Notes under the pieces: generated by a model
Told to the model about the DNA's origin: nothing
The model's database searches: none
The model's input: the letters and a program-made list of their open reading frames with translations, nothing else
Origin: Myxacorys chilensis ATA2-1-KO14
Lineage (GTDB): Bacteria; Cyanobacteriota; Cyanobacteriia; Leptolyngbyales; Leptolyngbyaceae
Length of the DNA stretch: 64,000 bases
Direction of reading: 5' to 3'
Assembly: GCA_019359275.1 (NCBI GenBank)
Contig: JAHHHP010000028.1
Span: 1 to 64,000 of the forward strand
Translations under genes and position numbers: made by a program
Part shown: positions 44,901-54,280 of the stretch, piece after piece
Layout of the letters: each line of letters opens with the position of its first letter
How positions within the stretch are numbered: position 1 is the first letter of the stretch

Positions 44901-45887
44901 GTGCAATCAGTTAAGCAGCAGCAAATTCTTGGCTATTTCATTGAAGAAGCGAAAGAACATCTCGATACGATCGAGCAAGGATTAGTCGATCTCAAATCGA
45001 CAATGGCAGATTCAGAGCGAGTGAATGAGCTATTTCGGGCGGCTCACTCGATTAAAGGCGGAGCGGCAATGCTTGGCTTTGACAGCATTCAGAAAACGGC
45101 TCACCACTTTGAAGACTGTTTCAAAATTCTCAAAGAGCACTCGATTAAGGTCGATCAGCGCGTTGAAGACCTGTTTTTAACTGGCTTTGATACGTTGAAG
45201 GCATTGATTGTAGAGCTTCAAAGCCCGTTCGGATTGCGAGAAGAGGCGGCTCAGCAAGCGGTGTTAGCTGCAGAGCCAACATTCAATGAATTGCAGAAGT
45301 ATTTTCAAGTTTTACTCTCCGGTGGAACCTCTGGTAGTGGAACGACGCCTACCGCCGCTAAGGGCACATCTGCTTCTACTCTTCCTGCAAATGCGGCGGC
45401 TCAGATCAACGCCATTCTAAAGGCGATGCTGCAACTGTTTAAGCAGGGCGATTCTCCAAAAAGTCGTCAGCAGCTAATTGCCTTGGGCAATCGCCTAATT
45501 CAGGTTAGTCCAACGGCGAAACCTTGGGTTGTTCTGGTTCAGATGGCTCAACGGGCGATTAGCGCAGAGCGCAACTCTGAAGGAACCGCAGCCCACAACA
45601 CGTACGCCGCGATCGCGCCCGTGCTAATTCGAGACTTGAAGCAGGCCAGTGACTTGCTTTTAGCAGGACGCGCCACCGAAATTACAGCCAGCGCTAATCT
45701 GCAGAAACTTGTTGCGCCTGCGACACCGCAGCGCTCTGCGCCTGCGCCCCAACCTGCACGCGCTTCCGCTCCCAAACAAGTGTCTATCCCGCTTGAACCG
45801 AGAGCGGCAGCGAGAACCTTGCTAGAAGTGTTCAACAAATCCCAATTGATTGAAATTGCTGAGTTTTTGATGAAAGCTATTCAGTAA
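44901..45887 (+). CDS. Hpt-domain histidine phosphotransfer protein
   Basis: 328 residues starting GTG. Residues 1-120 are an Hpt domain with the phospho-accepting H49 in FRAAHSIKGGAAMLG. The rest is an Ala/Pro-rich linker and a helical C-terminal part (AAQINAILKAMLQLFKQGDS, then RTLLEVFNKSQLIEIAEFLMKAI). There is no kinase, CheW or receiver domain, so it is not a full CheA. CheA-like Hpt proteins in cyanobacteria belong to motility-type systems; no partner genes are here. Terminator at 45914. Confidence 0.85.
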   Translation: MQSVKQQQILGYFIEEAKEHLDTIEQGLVDLKSTMADSERVNELFRAAHSIKGGAAMLGFDSIQKTAHHFEDCFKILKEHSIKVDQRVEDLFLTGFDTLKALIVELQSPFGLREEAAQQAVLAAEPTFNELQKYFQVLLSGGTSGSGTTPTAAKGTSASTLPANAAAQINAILKAMLQLFKQGDSPKSRQQLIALGNRLIQVSPTAKPWVVLVQMAQRAISAERNSEGTAAHNTYAAIAPVLIRDLKQASDLLLAGRATEITASANLQKLVAPATPQRSAPAPQPARASAPKQVSIPLEPRAAARTLLEVFNKSQLIEIAEFLMKAIQ

Positions 45888-45913
45888 CAGTTAGGATTAA
45901 ATCTAGAGATCTG

Positions 45914-45945
45914 AGCGCTGAATGGGTAATGCCTTCAGCGCTTTT
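45914..45945 (+). terminator. Rho-independent terminator after the Hpt gene
   Basis: AGCGCTGAA (45914-45922) pairs with TTCAGCGCT (45934-45942), followed by a short T-run. Confidence 0.65.
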
Positions 45946-45966
45946 GAGTTTTAGGAGAGATCAACC

Positions 45967-46854
45967 GTGAAGATTGGATTTATCGGAATTGGGCTGATGG
46001 GACTACCGATGGCGCAACGGCTGATCGATGCTCAAAATTCTCTCACGGCATACAATCGCACATCCGCTAAGTTGGAGCCGCTAAAGACGGCTGGAGCCGA
46101 AATCGTGAATGCTCCAGACCTGGCGATCGCGGCTTCTGAAGCGATCGTTCTCATGCTCACCGATGCCGCCGCGATTCGCAGCGTATTGCTGAGTGATGCC
46201 TCACGGCAACATCTCTCTGGGCGCATGGTGATTCAGATGAGTACGATCGCGCCAGATGAAAGTCGAGAGATTCGAGATCAGGTCGTGGCAGCAGGCGGAG
46301 AATATATCGAAGCACCCGTGCTTGGTAGTATTCCAGAAGCTCAATCTGGCAACCTGATTGTGATGGTTGGATCAGAACCAGCGCAGTTTGAGCGAGTGTT
46401 GCCCCTCCTAAATGTCTTTGGTTCTAATCCAATTCTTCTAGGTGCAGTCGGATCTGCTTCTACGGTGAAATTAGCGCTAAATCAACTAATTGGCTCAATG
46501 ACGAGCGCTTTTTCTGCCAGTTTAGGGCTTGTCCTTCGTCAAAATGTGGATGTAGAAGCGTTCATGAGTATCTTGCGTAAAAGTGCGTTGTACGCGCCAA
46601 CCTTTGATAAGAAGTTGCAGCGAATGCTCGATAGCAACTATTCAAATCCTAACTTTCCAACCAAACATCTCAAAAAAGATATCGATCTCTTTATTAAAAC
46701 TGCTCACGTTAATGAGTTGAGCGTTGAGAATGTGGAAGGAGTCCGCAACGTCCTTGAACAGGCACTTCAGCAGGAACTTGCAGAAGGAGACTATGCCGCT
46801 TTGTTTTCCATAATTTGTCCTGGCGTTCCCTCAACGTCTGCTGAGCGATCGTGA
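45967..46854 (+). CDS. NAD(P)-dependent 3-hydroxyisobutyrate-type dehydrogenase
   Basis: 295 residues starting GTG. N-terminal Rossmann motif GFIGIGLMGLPMAQRL (4-19), AYNRTSAKLEPLKTAGAE, the substrate strand APVLGSIPEAQSGNLIVMVGS, and the catalytic-lysine helix STVKLALNQLIGSM. It matches GLYR1/GarR-type reductases (glyoxylate, succinic semialdehyde or hydroxyisobutyrate). Substrate not determined. Independent gene after the terminator at 45914. Confidence 0.9.
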   Translation: MKIGFIGIGLMGLPMAQRLIDAQNSLTAYNRTSAKLEPLKTAGAEIVNAPDLAIAASEAIVLMLTDAAAIRSVLLSDASRQHLSGRMVIQMSTIAPDESREIRDQVVAAGGEYIEAPVLGSIPEAQSGNLIVMVGSEPAQFERVLPLLNVFGSNPILLGAVGSASTVKLALNQLIGSMTSAFSASLGLVLRQNVDVEAFMSILRKSALYAPTFDKKLQRMLDSNYSNPNFPTKHLKKDIDLFIKTAHVNELSVENVEGVRNVLEQALQQELAEGDYAALFSIICPGVPSTSAERS

Positions 46855-47631
46855 CGAGTTTCAGTAGCTATCCAGTCTTCTTAGCTGTAATGATTACAAC
46901 AGCTATATTTAAACTTGCTCGCTTCCCTCTGTCGCCGTATATACTGCTGGTGAATTTGTCTACGGAGATCTTGAATTAGATTTGGCTGAATCAGCCTGGG
47001 CTTCTGTATGGATTTGAGTTTGCTCGGAGCCTCCACGAAACGACTAACGCTTAGTGGGCTATTGTTGTTTTTCGCTTACGGAGGTGAGCATCCATTCAAC
47101 TAAATTTAGTTTGCTAAAGCAGCTTCAATCAGGAGGTACCAAATAAAACTCAGTATTTTCCGGAAAGCTTTTTCTTGAAATGAAAGATACATTAGATACC
47201 GTTATAGGCAAACTCTGACTTTTACAGGCTTATCAGAGCCATCACTTAGTATTTTTTTGTACAGGCGATACTCTAAGTCACCCTATTAATAATGTGAATT
47301 TAATAGAAGCTGTGTTTAGAAATAAATGTAAAAAAAGATACTTAGAAGGGCACTTTAAGCTCAGTGCAAGTAAGTAAATATTCTTTAAGAAAGCTTTAGA
47401 GACTCTTGGAGAGGCAAAAAGATTTCCTGAAGACTGCCTGAAAAGGTTTTAGAGAACCCTTGGAGGTCGTTAATGTTACAACAGCCCCACTAGTAACATT
47501 AATTGACACTTTAGCCCCAGCTAAGTCCCCATGGTGTCCTCTGAGTTACCCAACTCGATTGTACCTCTCGCATCGCCCCCGCAGAATAACCCGTTGAACG
47601 CGACAGTCACCGTTTGAGTCCAACACAAGCT
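46855..47631. other. Long AT-rich leader region of the glycan genes (777 bp)
   Basis: No gene is well supported; a 31-codon frame at 47008-47103 (MDLSLLGASTKRLTLSGLLL type, hydrophobic) is too weak to call. It contains the inverted repeat at 47470-47502 next to a TTGACA. Probably holds regulatory DNA for the GT4 gene. Confidence 0.5.
47470..47502. promoter_or_regulatory. 10-bp inverted repeat adjoining TTGACA
   Basis: TTAATGTTAC (47470-47479) and GTAACATTAA (47493-47502) are perfect inverted copies with a 13-base gap. A consensus -35 hexamer TTGACA follows at once (47503-47508), though no good -10 box is visible at the right distance. Position 130 bp before the GT4 gene suggests a regulator site. 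Confidence 0.4.
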
Positions 47632-48909
47632 ATGCGTGTCTTAATCTATTCTTACAATTACTACCCAGAGCCAATCGGGATTGCACCACTCATGACCGAA
47701 CTCGCTGAAGGATTAGTCAAGCGAGGGCATGATGTTCGAGTCATCACCGCGATGCCAAATTACCCGCAGCGTCAAATTTACGAAGCGTATCGGGGGAAGC
47801 TTTATACAACGGAAGAACGTAATGGAGTGACGATCCAGCGTAGCTATGTGTGGATTAAGCCAAAGCCAAGTCTAGTCGATCGCATCCTGCTAGACAGTAG
47901 CTTTGTCTTCACGAGCTTTTTCCAAGCGATTCGAGGTTGGCGACCAGATTTGATTCTGTTGACTGTGCCGCCTTTGCCTGTGAGTGTGCCTGCCGCCCTT
48001 TTAGGTTGGCTGCACAACTGCCCGATCGTTCTCAACGTTCAAGACATTCTGCCTGAAGCGGCGGTGCATGTCGGGTTAATCAAGAACAAGCTGATGATCC
48101 GCGTTCTTGAGTCTCTAGAGAAGTTTGCCTATCGCACAGCCCACACAGTAAGCGTAATTGCAGATGGATTTGTCGATAATCTAGAGCGTAAAGGTGTTCC
48201 ATCGAGCAAAATCACCTGCATTCCGAACTGGGTTGATGTCAATTTCATCAAGCCTTTGCCGAAAGACAATGCCTTCCGAAAAGCACATAATTTGGAAGGT
48301 AAGTTTATTGTGCAATATTCCGGTAACATCGCTCTGACGCAGGGATTAGAAACCGTTGTAGAGGCGGCGGTTCGGCTACGAGATTTTCCAGAAATTGCGT
48401 TTGTGATTGTGGGTGAATCAAAAGCGATCGCGAAACTAAAAGATTATTGTGCGGCTTGTGGTGCAGAGAATGTTATGTTGCTGCCCTTCCAACCCAGAGA
48501 GAGGCTTCCTGAAATGTTAGCTGCGGCTGATGTTGGGCTGATTGTGCAGAAGCAAAACGTGGTGTCGTTCAATATGCCGTCTAAAACGCAAGTGTTGCTA
48601 GCAAGTGGGCGTCCAGTAATTGCTTCAGTGCCGAGTACCGGAAGTGCAGCGAAAGCGATCGAGAAGAGTCATGGTGGCGTGGTTGTAGAGCCAGAGCATC
48701 CAGAAGCATTGGCGCAGCAGATTTTAGAACTTTACAAAAACCCTGAGTATGCTGCATTGCTTGGTAAGCAAGGTCGTCAATATGCGATCGAGCGGTATTC
48801 GTTTGAGCAAGCGTTGAATCAGTACGAAGCGCTGTTCCAGAAAGTGAAAGAAGGCTCTGAGGCGGTTAAACCTGCTTATGCACTGACTGTGAATAAGTCA
48901 AGCAGTTAG
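47632..48909 (+). CDS. Glycosyltransferase family 4 (WcaI-like)
   Basis: 425 residues from ATG 47632. The GT-B fold is clear: SYNYYPEPIGIAPLMTELAEGLVKRGHDVRVITAMPNYP at the start as in WcaI-type colanic-acid transferases, then FIVQYSGNIALTQGLETVVEA, and the nucleotide-sugar site SFNMPSKTQVLLASGRPVIASVP with HGGVVVEPEHPEALAQQI. Likely adds a sugar in exopolysaccharide synthesis. An upstream TTG (47614) is less likely. The WcaF-like and GT2 genes follow on the same strand. Confidence 0.9.
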   Translation: MRVLIYSYNYYPEPIGIAPLMTELAEGLVKRGHDVRVITAMPNYPQRQIYEAYRGKLYTTEERNGVTIQRSYVWIKPKPSLVDRILLDSSFVFTSFFQAIRGWRPDLILLTVPPLPVSVPAALLGWLHNCPIVLNVQDILPEAAVHVGLIKNKLMIRVLESLEKFAYRTAHTVSVIADGFVDNLERKGVPSSKITCIPNWVDVNFIKPLPKDNAFRKAHNLEGKFIVQYSGNIALTQGLETVVEAAVRLRDFPEIAFVIVGESKAIAKLKDYCAACGAENVMLLPFQPRERLPEMLAAADVGLIVQKQNVVSFNMPSKTQVLLASGRPVIASVPSTGSAAKAIEKSHGGVVVEPEHPEALAQQILELYKNPEYAALLGKQGRQYAIERYSFEQALNQYEALFQKVKEGSEAVKPAYALTVNKSSS

Positions 48910-48939
48910 TTAGCTGTTTTTAATTCTCACTGAGGTTGT

Positions 48940-48971
48940 GGGTTTATGTTTCATGCATAAGCCCTTTTTTT
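48940..48971 (+). terminator. Rho-independent terminator after GT4
   Basis: GGGTTTATG (48940-48948) pairs with CATAAGCCC (48956-48964, one G-U), followed by seven T. Confidence 0.88.
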
Positions 48972-49381
48972 GACCGCTTGAGTGTTTCTAAGGAATTTCT
49001 CATTACGCCGTTTCAGAGTTGCTCAGGACCGACGCAGAGATTCTTGTGGCGATAGATTTGAGATACCTTTCGGAAGGTGCCTCGCCTGCGAATGTAACGG
49101 ACATCCGACTCCCTTTGGGGCTTCATTCTTGTGCCGCGTTGCTACAGGCGTAAGCTATCAAACTCGCTGCTAATAGGTAAGTCTTATTGCTGTCAACTTT
49201 TGGAGCAATACAAAGCGAATTGCAGAATATAAAATTCTTAGCGATCCACTCAAAAAGAGTGGGTATTATAAAGACGAAATCAAGCTAATCTGCCCATCAA
49301 TCCTACATTTTAAGGCAATTGTAAAGTGATGATTTCTGGTTGGTCTGAGATTTTGACGACATTTCCTCTGTTGGCTTAACA
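48972..49381. other. Spacer with a GC-richer patch open on both strands
   Basis: Between 48982 and 49173 the DNA is less AT-rich than its surroundings. A plus-strand frame of 63 codons and a minus-strand frame of 37 codons (49013-49126) overlap, but neither has a good ribosome-binding site. It may be a dispersed repeat or a remnant of a lost gene. The last 200 bp is AT-rich leader for the GT2 gene. Confidence 0.45.
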
Positions 49382-50323
49382 ATGATGACTTCTAATTTAG
49401 CTAAAGTCCCGGTTTCCGTTCTAATTCCAGCAAAAAATGAAGAAGCGAATTTGCCCGCCTGTTTAGAGAGCGTTGCTAGAGCCGACGAGGTGTTTGTTGT
49501 TGACTCTCAGAGTAGCGATCGCTCGGCTGACATTTCCCAAAAGTACGGCGCGACGCTAGTTCAATTTCAGTTCAATGGTCGCTGGCCTAAGAAGAAAAAC
49601 TGGTCGCTGGAAAATCTGCCGTTTCGCAATGAGTGGGTGCTGATTGTCGACTGCGATGAGCGCATCACGCCTGAACTTTGGGAAGAAATTGAAGCGGCAA
49701 TTGCTCAGTCTGACCATGATGGCTACTATCTTAATCGTCGAGTCTTTTTCCTAGGGCAATGGATTCGTCATGGTGGCAAGTATCCAGACTGGAATCTTCG
49801 CTTATTTAGACATGCGAAAGGACGCTACGAAAACTTAAATACTGAAGACATTCGCAATACTGGCGATAACGAAGTTCATGAACATGTTGTTCTGCCAGGT
49901 AAGGTTGGCTATCTAAAGAACGATATGCTGCACATTGACTTCAAGGATCTGTATCACTGGCTAGAGCGTCACAACCGCTATTCCAACTGGGAAGCGCAGG
50001 TGTATTTGAATGTGCTGAATGGGAAAGGCGATAGTGGCACGATCGGAGCTAATTTGTTTGGGGATGCTGTGCAGCGCAAGCGGTTTCTCAAAAAGATTTG
50101 GGTCAAGCTGCCGTTCAAGCCCTTCTTGAGATTTGTGCTGTTCTATTTTATTCGGCTCGGATTTTTAGATGGTAAAGCTGGTTATACTTACGGGCGTTTG
50201 CTCAGTCAGTACGAATATCAGATTGGGGTAAAACTCTACGAACTACAGCAGTGTGGCGGTACGTTGAATACGCAACCTGTACCCACTTCTAAACTTCAAC
50301 CCATTCCTCAACCTGAGTCTTAA
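49382..50323 (+). CDS. Glycosyltransferase family 2 (WaaE/KdtX-like)
   Basis: 313 residues with a GT-A fold: VSVLIPAKNEEANLPACLESV, ADEVFVVDSQSSDRS, the DxD-type WVLIVDCDERITPELW, and LRLFRHAKGRYENLN. The last 90 residues contain a hydrophobic helix (PFLRFVLFYFIRLGFLDG) that may touch the membrane. Probably adds a sugar to a lipid-linked glycan. Its stop overlaps the start of wcaF by one base (TAATG), so the two are translated together. Confidence 0.9.
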   Translation: MMTSNLAKVPVSVLIPAKNEEANLPACLESVARADEVFVVDSQSSDRSADISQKYGATLVQFQFNGRWPKKKNWSLENLPFRNEWVLIVDCDERITPELWEEIEAAIAQSDHDGYYLNRRVFFLGQWIRHGGKYPDWNLRLFRHAKGRYENLNTEDIRNTGDNEVHEHVVLPGKVGYLKNDMLHIDFKDLYHWLERHNRYSNWEAQVYLNVLNGKGDSGTIGANLFGDAVQRKRFLKKIWVKLPFKPFLRFVLFYFIRLGFLDGKAGYTYGRLLSQYEYQIGVKLYELQQCGGTLNTQPVPTSKLQPIPQPES

Positions 50324-50940
50324 TGCTGGAGAAGAGAGAGAGAGAGGGTGACCGGAAATCTCTTCCTGCACCGATTCTGACTGCTAAACCCCTTGTGAAT
50401 TTGCAAAAATACGACCAATCCTGGTTCGATCGCGGTCGTCCAGGGTGGGTTGTGTTGTTGTGGTGGCTGGTGCAGGCGATCGCATTCCCGCTCACGCCTC
50501 AACCGCTGAACAACATTAGACGCGGCATCCTACGACTATTTGGTGCGAAGATTGGAAAAGGCGTTCTGGTTCGCCCGACCGCTAGGTTTACCTATCCTTG
50601 GAAGGTGGAGATTGGTGACTATAGCTGGATCGGGGATGATGTGGTGTTTTATAGCCTCGATCGCATTCAGATTGGTGAACATTGTGTCATTTCGCAGAAA
50701 ACCTATCTCTGCACGGGAAGTCATGATCTGCACGATCCGAGTTTTGGATTGGTGACGGGAGCGATCGCGATCGGAAATGGCGCTTGGATCGCCACGGACT
50801 GCTTTATTGCTCCCGGTGTGCAGATTGGAGCTAACGCAGTTGTAGGTACACGCAGCAGTGTTTTCACGTCGCTTCCCGAGCAGCAAGTTTGCTGGGGAAC
50901 GCCTTGTCGTCCTCAGTATGAGAGAGAGTTCCGAGCCTAG
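50323..50940 (+). CDS. wcaF: WcaF-like exopolysaccharide O-acetyltransferase
   Basis: 205 residues with left-handed beta-helix hexapeptides: GVLVRPTARFTYPWKVEIGDYSWIG, RIQIGEHCVISQKTYLCTGSHD (with catalytic His in GSHDLHDPSF), GNGAWIATDCFIAPGVQIGANAVVG. The N-terminus has a hydrophobic segment (VVLLWWLVQAIAFPL). WcaF-type enzymes acetylate exopolysaccharide sugars. Coupled to the GT2 gene. Its stop abuts the stop of the convergent chorismate lyase gene with no gap. Confidence 0.92.
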   Translation: MLEKREREGDRKSLPAPILTAKPLVNLQKYDQSWFDRGRPGWVVLLWWLVQAIAFPLTPQPLNNIRRGILRLFGAKIGKGVLVRPTARFTYPWKVEIGDYSWIGDDVVFYSLDRIQIGEHCVISQKTYLCTGSHDLHDPSFGLVTGAIAIGNGAWIATDCFIAPGVQIGANAVVGTRSSVFTSLPEQQVCWGTPCRPQYEREFRA

Positions 50941-51561
50941 CTATGCTGATTGCTCTAACCGCATCGGACCTAAGTATTTTTCTAGATAAGGTGAAAAAAC
51001 TTCGTAAATTAAGGTTAGGGGCTGTCCGTGATGCCAGAACAGGTAATGGCGTCCCCAGAAAGGTCCCGGATGTCCAAACGCTTCTTCTAAGGCTTTGGAG
51101 TGACCGTAGTACAACCCTTGAATATCACGGTACAGTTCGGCCCTAAGCCGAGAAAGATTTAGCCAAATGGGCTGCGATCGATTCTGTAAATAGTCATCAA
51201 TGTGGCTCAACTCCCACCACGAGGTGGCATATCCTAACCGTTGACCAGAAGCTGTTCTCAGCCAAATTTGGCGGCGCAATCGAGGTCCAGGAACTTTCTC
51301 AATTGAGCTTGGGGCATGGTCGGTCGCAAATCCGATCGGCGACATATCTAGCACATCTACTTCTGTGCGTTCGCCTGTGAGAAGCTGTAAACAGTGAGTT
51401 GGAGAGCCATCTCCAAGCATCATCATCTGCCAAGTTGGGGCAAGTTGAGTGTGGGGTAATCCTTGCTGAATATCCTGTTCGCCGCCCTGCCAAAGAGGAC
51501 TGAGAGCGTGCCAAGTGGTGGGCAAGATTGCGCTATCTTTGGGTCTAAAGGTGGCAGTCAC
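50941..51561 (-). CDS. Chorismate lyase (plastoquinone pathway)
   Basis: 206 residues of the cyanobacterial chorismate lyase type: LSPLWQGGEQDIQQGLPHTQLAPTWQMMMLGDGSPTHCLQLLTGE, RLRRQIWLRTASGQRLGYATSWW, and PIWLNLSRLRAELYRDIQGLYYG. It turns chorismate into 4-hydroxybenzoate and pyruvate, the first step to plastoquinone. The family is distant from E. coli UbiC but has the Arg/Glu pattern. ATG start. Confidence 0.85.
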   Translation of the reverse strand: MTATFRPKDSAILPTTWHALSPLWQGGEQDIQQGLPHTQLAPTWQMMMLGDGSPTHCLQLLTGERTEVDVLDMSPIGFATDHAPSSIEKVPGPRLRRQIWLRTASGQRLGYATSWWELSHIDDYLQNRSQPIWLNLSRLRAELYRDIQGLYYGHSKALEEAFGHPGPFWGRHYLFWHHGQPLTLIYEVFSPYLEKYLGPMRLEQSA

Positions 51562-51749
51562 GTTGCTTTACAGAAGTTAACTTATCTTTAATGATAACGC
51601 TCTCAGTTCAGTTACTGCGGTTGCTTCATAAATTTGCAGCCTGAAGCCATCTTCTAGAGCTGCAAGTTACATCAGCGCTGCGCTATGAGAAATGCTGGTA
51701 ATCTTCTAAACGGGTTGTCCATTCAGCATCTTTTCTCGCAAACGTTTAT

Positions 51750-52676
51750 ATGTCTACTGTCACCGTTAAAGTTCCTGCCACGACTGCAAATATTGGTCCC
51801 GGATTTGATTGCTTGGGAGCGGCACTCACCCTTTACAATCAGTTCGCCTTTTCACCGCGATCTGATGGAGAAGCTTTAAGGATTACTGTGAGCGGTACAG
51901 AGGCGAATCGGGTTTCTACAACTGCTACTAATCTGGTGTATCAAGCCTTTTGTAAGCTGTGCGATCGCATTAACAAACCTATCCCTGCGATTCACCTTGA
52001 TATTCAAATGGATGTCCCCCTAGCGCGGGGGTTAGGAAGCTCAGCGACGGCGATTGTTGGCGGCCTTGTTGGTGCGAATGTTTTGGCAGGTTCGCCGCTC
52101 AGTCCCGATCAGTTAGCAGATTTGGCGACGGAAATCGAAGGTCATCCCGATAATGTAGTTCCGGCGCTGATGGGCGGCTGTCGATTGGCAGCATCAGGCT
52201 ATGCTGAGACTGCAACTTCTCGCCCTTGGGAAATCTGTGCATTGAGTTGGAATGCTAACGTTGTTCCCATTGTTGCTATTCCCGATTTTGAGCTTTCAAC
52301 GGCAGACGCGAGAAAAGTGTTGCCTGCTGACTATAGCCGTGCTGATGCCATCTTTAACGCGGCTCATTTAGGATTGCTCCTGCGGGGGTTAGAAACTGGA
52401 AACGCGGATTGGTTAAGAGCGGCGTTGCAAGATCGAATTCATCAACCTTACCGTCAGGCATTGATCAAGGGATATGACGCCGTGCAGCAGGGCGCGATCG
52501 CAGCAGGTGCGTATGGCATGGTAATCAGTGGCGCAGGTCCGACTCTATTGGCGCTATCTGATCCGAGCCAAGCCGAATCAGTGCGATCGGCAATGGAAAA
52601 CGCTTGGATAGCTCAAGGGATTGGCGTACAGGTGAAAGTATTGACCCTTGATACTCAGGGAGCGCGCATATTGTGA
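51750..52676 (+). CDS. thrB: Homoserine kinase
   Basis: 308 residues of the GHMP kinase family: [21 protein letters not shown], the ATP loop [18 protein letters not shown], the glycine-rich C-terminal [14 protein letters not shown]. It phosphorylates homoserine for threonine synthesis. ATG start; no other thr genes are adjacent. Confidence 0.96.
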   Translation: MSTVTVKVPATTANIGPGFDCLGAALTLYNQFAFSPRSDGEALRITVSGTEANRVSTTATNLVYQAFCKLCDRINKPIPAIHLDIQMDVPLARGLGSSATAIVGGLVGANVLAGSPLSPDQLADLATEIEGHPDNVVPALMGGCRLAASGYAETATSRPWEICALSWNANVVPIVAIPDFELSTADARKVLPADYSRADAIFNAAHLGLLLRGLETGNADWLRAALQDRIHQPYRQALIKGYDAVQQGAIAAGAYGMVISGAGPTLLALSDPSQAESVRSAMENAWIAQGIGVQVKVLTLDTQGARIL

Positions 52677-52750
52677 GGCGTTGGCTCTTTGGTTAGTCAG
52701 TTCCTTGTGCTCTAAACTAAGGATTAAGTTTTGTTAGGACGCCTTCTCTC

Positions 52751-53263
52751 ATGCTCAGACGCCTAGTTCTCATCCTGTTCGTTGCGATTTGTTGGCTCAC
52801 CTCTAATCAATCCGCAGGTGCAACTCCTCTTCAGTCCGTTCCGGTTGCCGCCATCTTTTCATTCCCGAACTCTCGACCCACTAATTTGGGAATCGGTAGC
52901 AATGGCTTTGCTGCCTGTCCTAAAACACCCAACTGCGTCAACAGCTTCAGTACCGATCCAGTTCACCAAATTGAGCCACTGCGCTATACATCCTCACCCG
53001 AACAGGCATTTACTAATTTAAAACAAACCATTGCAGGACTGCCCAGAACCAAGGTCATTAGCGAAACAGATACCTACTTGTACACAGAATTTACAAGCCG
53101 ATTTATGGGATTTGTGGACGATGTAGAGTTTTCCTTAGACAAACCTGCGGGCCTTATTCAAGTGCGATCGGCTTCCCGTTTGGGTGAATCGGATTTAGGC
53201 GTCAATCGCAAACGAATCGAACTCATTCGCACAAAGTTAAAAGACGCTGAAAACGTTGGTTAA
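52751..53263 (+). CDS. Exported DUF1499 protein
   Basis: 170 residues: a signal peptide (LVLILFVAICWLTSNQSAGA), then the DUF1499 core with GFAACPKTPNCVNSFSTDP (two conserved Cys), AFTNLKQTIAGLPRTKVISETDTYLYTEFTSRFMGFVDDVEFSL, and VRSASRLGESDLGVNRKRIE. Likely periplasmic or lumenal; function unknown. Terminator at 53285. Confidence 0.9.
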   Translation: MLRRLVLILFVAICWLTSNQSAGATPLQSVPVAAIFSFPNSRPTNLGIGSNGFAACPKTPNCVNSFSTDPVHQIEPLRYTSSPEQAFTNLKQTIAGLPRTKVISETDTYLYTEFTSRFMGFVDDVEFSLDKPAGLIQVRSASRLGESDLGVNRKRIELIRTKLKDAENVG

Positions 53264-53284
53264 TTGGCTAGAGAACTGCCAAGG

Positions 53285-53313
53285 AGGAGCTTTCAGTGCG
53301 GAAGCTCCTTTTT
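53285..53313 (+). terminator. Rho-independent terminator
   Basis: AGGAGCTT (53285-53292) pairs with AAGCTCCT (53302-53309), followed by a T-run to 53313. Confidence 0.88.
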
Positions 53314-53491
53314 ATTAGAAAAATTAATCGGATGGCTTTCTTGACAAATAAGTGCAGCAGCATAAACATTTTGTACCCAAACTCATGCGTTAGAATGGGT
53401 CAACAAGCCTTCTATTTTCCGAACTTCGTTGTGATTCCTTCGGAAGCTTGAGGGCATCTGCTCTCATCTCCTAAAGGAGTGTTCCATTTGA

Positions 53492-54178
53492 ATGCGTGAG
53501 TCGCCGAAACTCTTCCGTCCTAACTATCCTAAAGCTGATTCTGCCAGCGCTCCTATCCTGAGTGCGCCTCAGTTTTCGGATGAGTTTCAACCCTTGCGGG
53601 AACGAGCGATCGCGTGGTTAAAGTTAAATGTGCCCGAAACTCGACTGCGGCACATCGTTCGAGTCGAGAAGATGTCAATTGAATTGGCTCAACGCCATCG
53701 GCTTGATCCTGAGAAAGCGGCGATCGCAGGATTAATGCACGATCTAGCCAAGTTCTTCAAGCCCGACCGCTTACTGCAAATGGCAAAGGACGAAGGATTA
53801 GAACTCGACGCGATCGACGAACTCAATCCCCATTTACTTCATGCAGATGTTGGCGCGATCGTTGCCCGTGATGAATTCGGAATTCACGACCCTGATATTC
53901 TCAATGCAATTCGCAACCACACGCTGGGCAGACCGCAAATGAGTTTACTGAGTTGCGTCGTCTATCTGGCGGACGGCTTGGAACCGGGGCGAGGTAGCAC
54001 CCCGGAGTTAGAAGAACTGCGTCGATTGAGTCGTCAAGATTTGGTCGAGGCCACATGGAAGTCAGCTGATTGTTCTATCAAACATTTGATTCAGGCACGA
54101 CATCTGATTCACCCTCGAACCGTTGATACTCGTAATTGGTTTTTACAAACCGCAATGCAACGCTCTCGAAAATCCTAA
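53492..54178 (+). CDS. yqeK: YqeK-type HD hydrolase (symmetrical diadenosine tetraphosphatase)
   Basis: 228 residues. After an N-terminal extension of about 45 residues comes the HD domain: RHIVRVEKMSIELAQRH, AGLMHDLAKFF (HD pair), LHADVGAIVARDEFG, and IRNHTLGRPQMSLL. YqeK hydrolyses Ap4A to ADP with iron. AAAGGAG lies before the ATG. It stands directly before rsfS, as in many bacteria, probably one operon. Confidence 0.92.
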   Translation: MRESPKLFRPNYPKADSASAPILSAPQFSDEFQPLRERAIAWLKLNVPETRLRHIVRVEKMSIELAQRHRLDPEKAAIAGLMHDLAKFFKPDRLLQMAKDEGLELDAIDELNPHLLHADVGAIVARDEFGIHDPDILNAIRNHTLGRPQMSLLSCVVYLADGLEPGRGSTPELEELRRLSRQDLVEATWKSADCSIKHLIQARHLIHPRTVDTRNWFLQTAMQRSRKS

Positions 54179-54280
54179 TATCCTAGAGTTATGCCACCTA
54201 ATTTTAGATATCGATTGTCTCGCTGTTCGCATTATCTAATGTCCAATTCAACTCTTTACGTAAAAGGAATTTAGACCTGA

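Noticed and set aside
47008..47103. 31-codon hydrophobic frame in the leader of the GT4 gene
   Set aside because: Too short, weak translation signals; mentioned only within the spacer entry.
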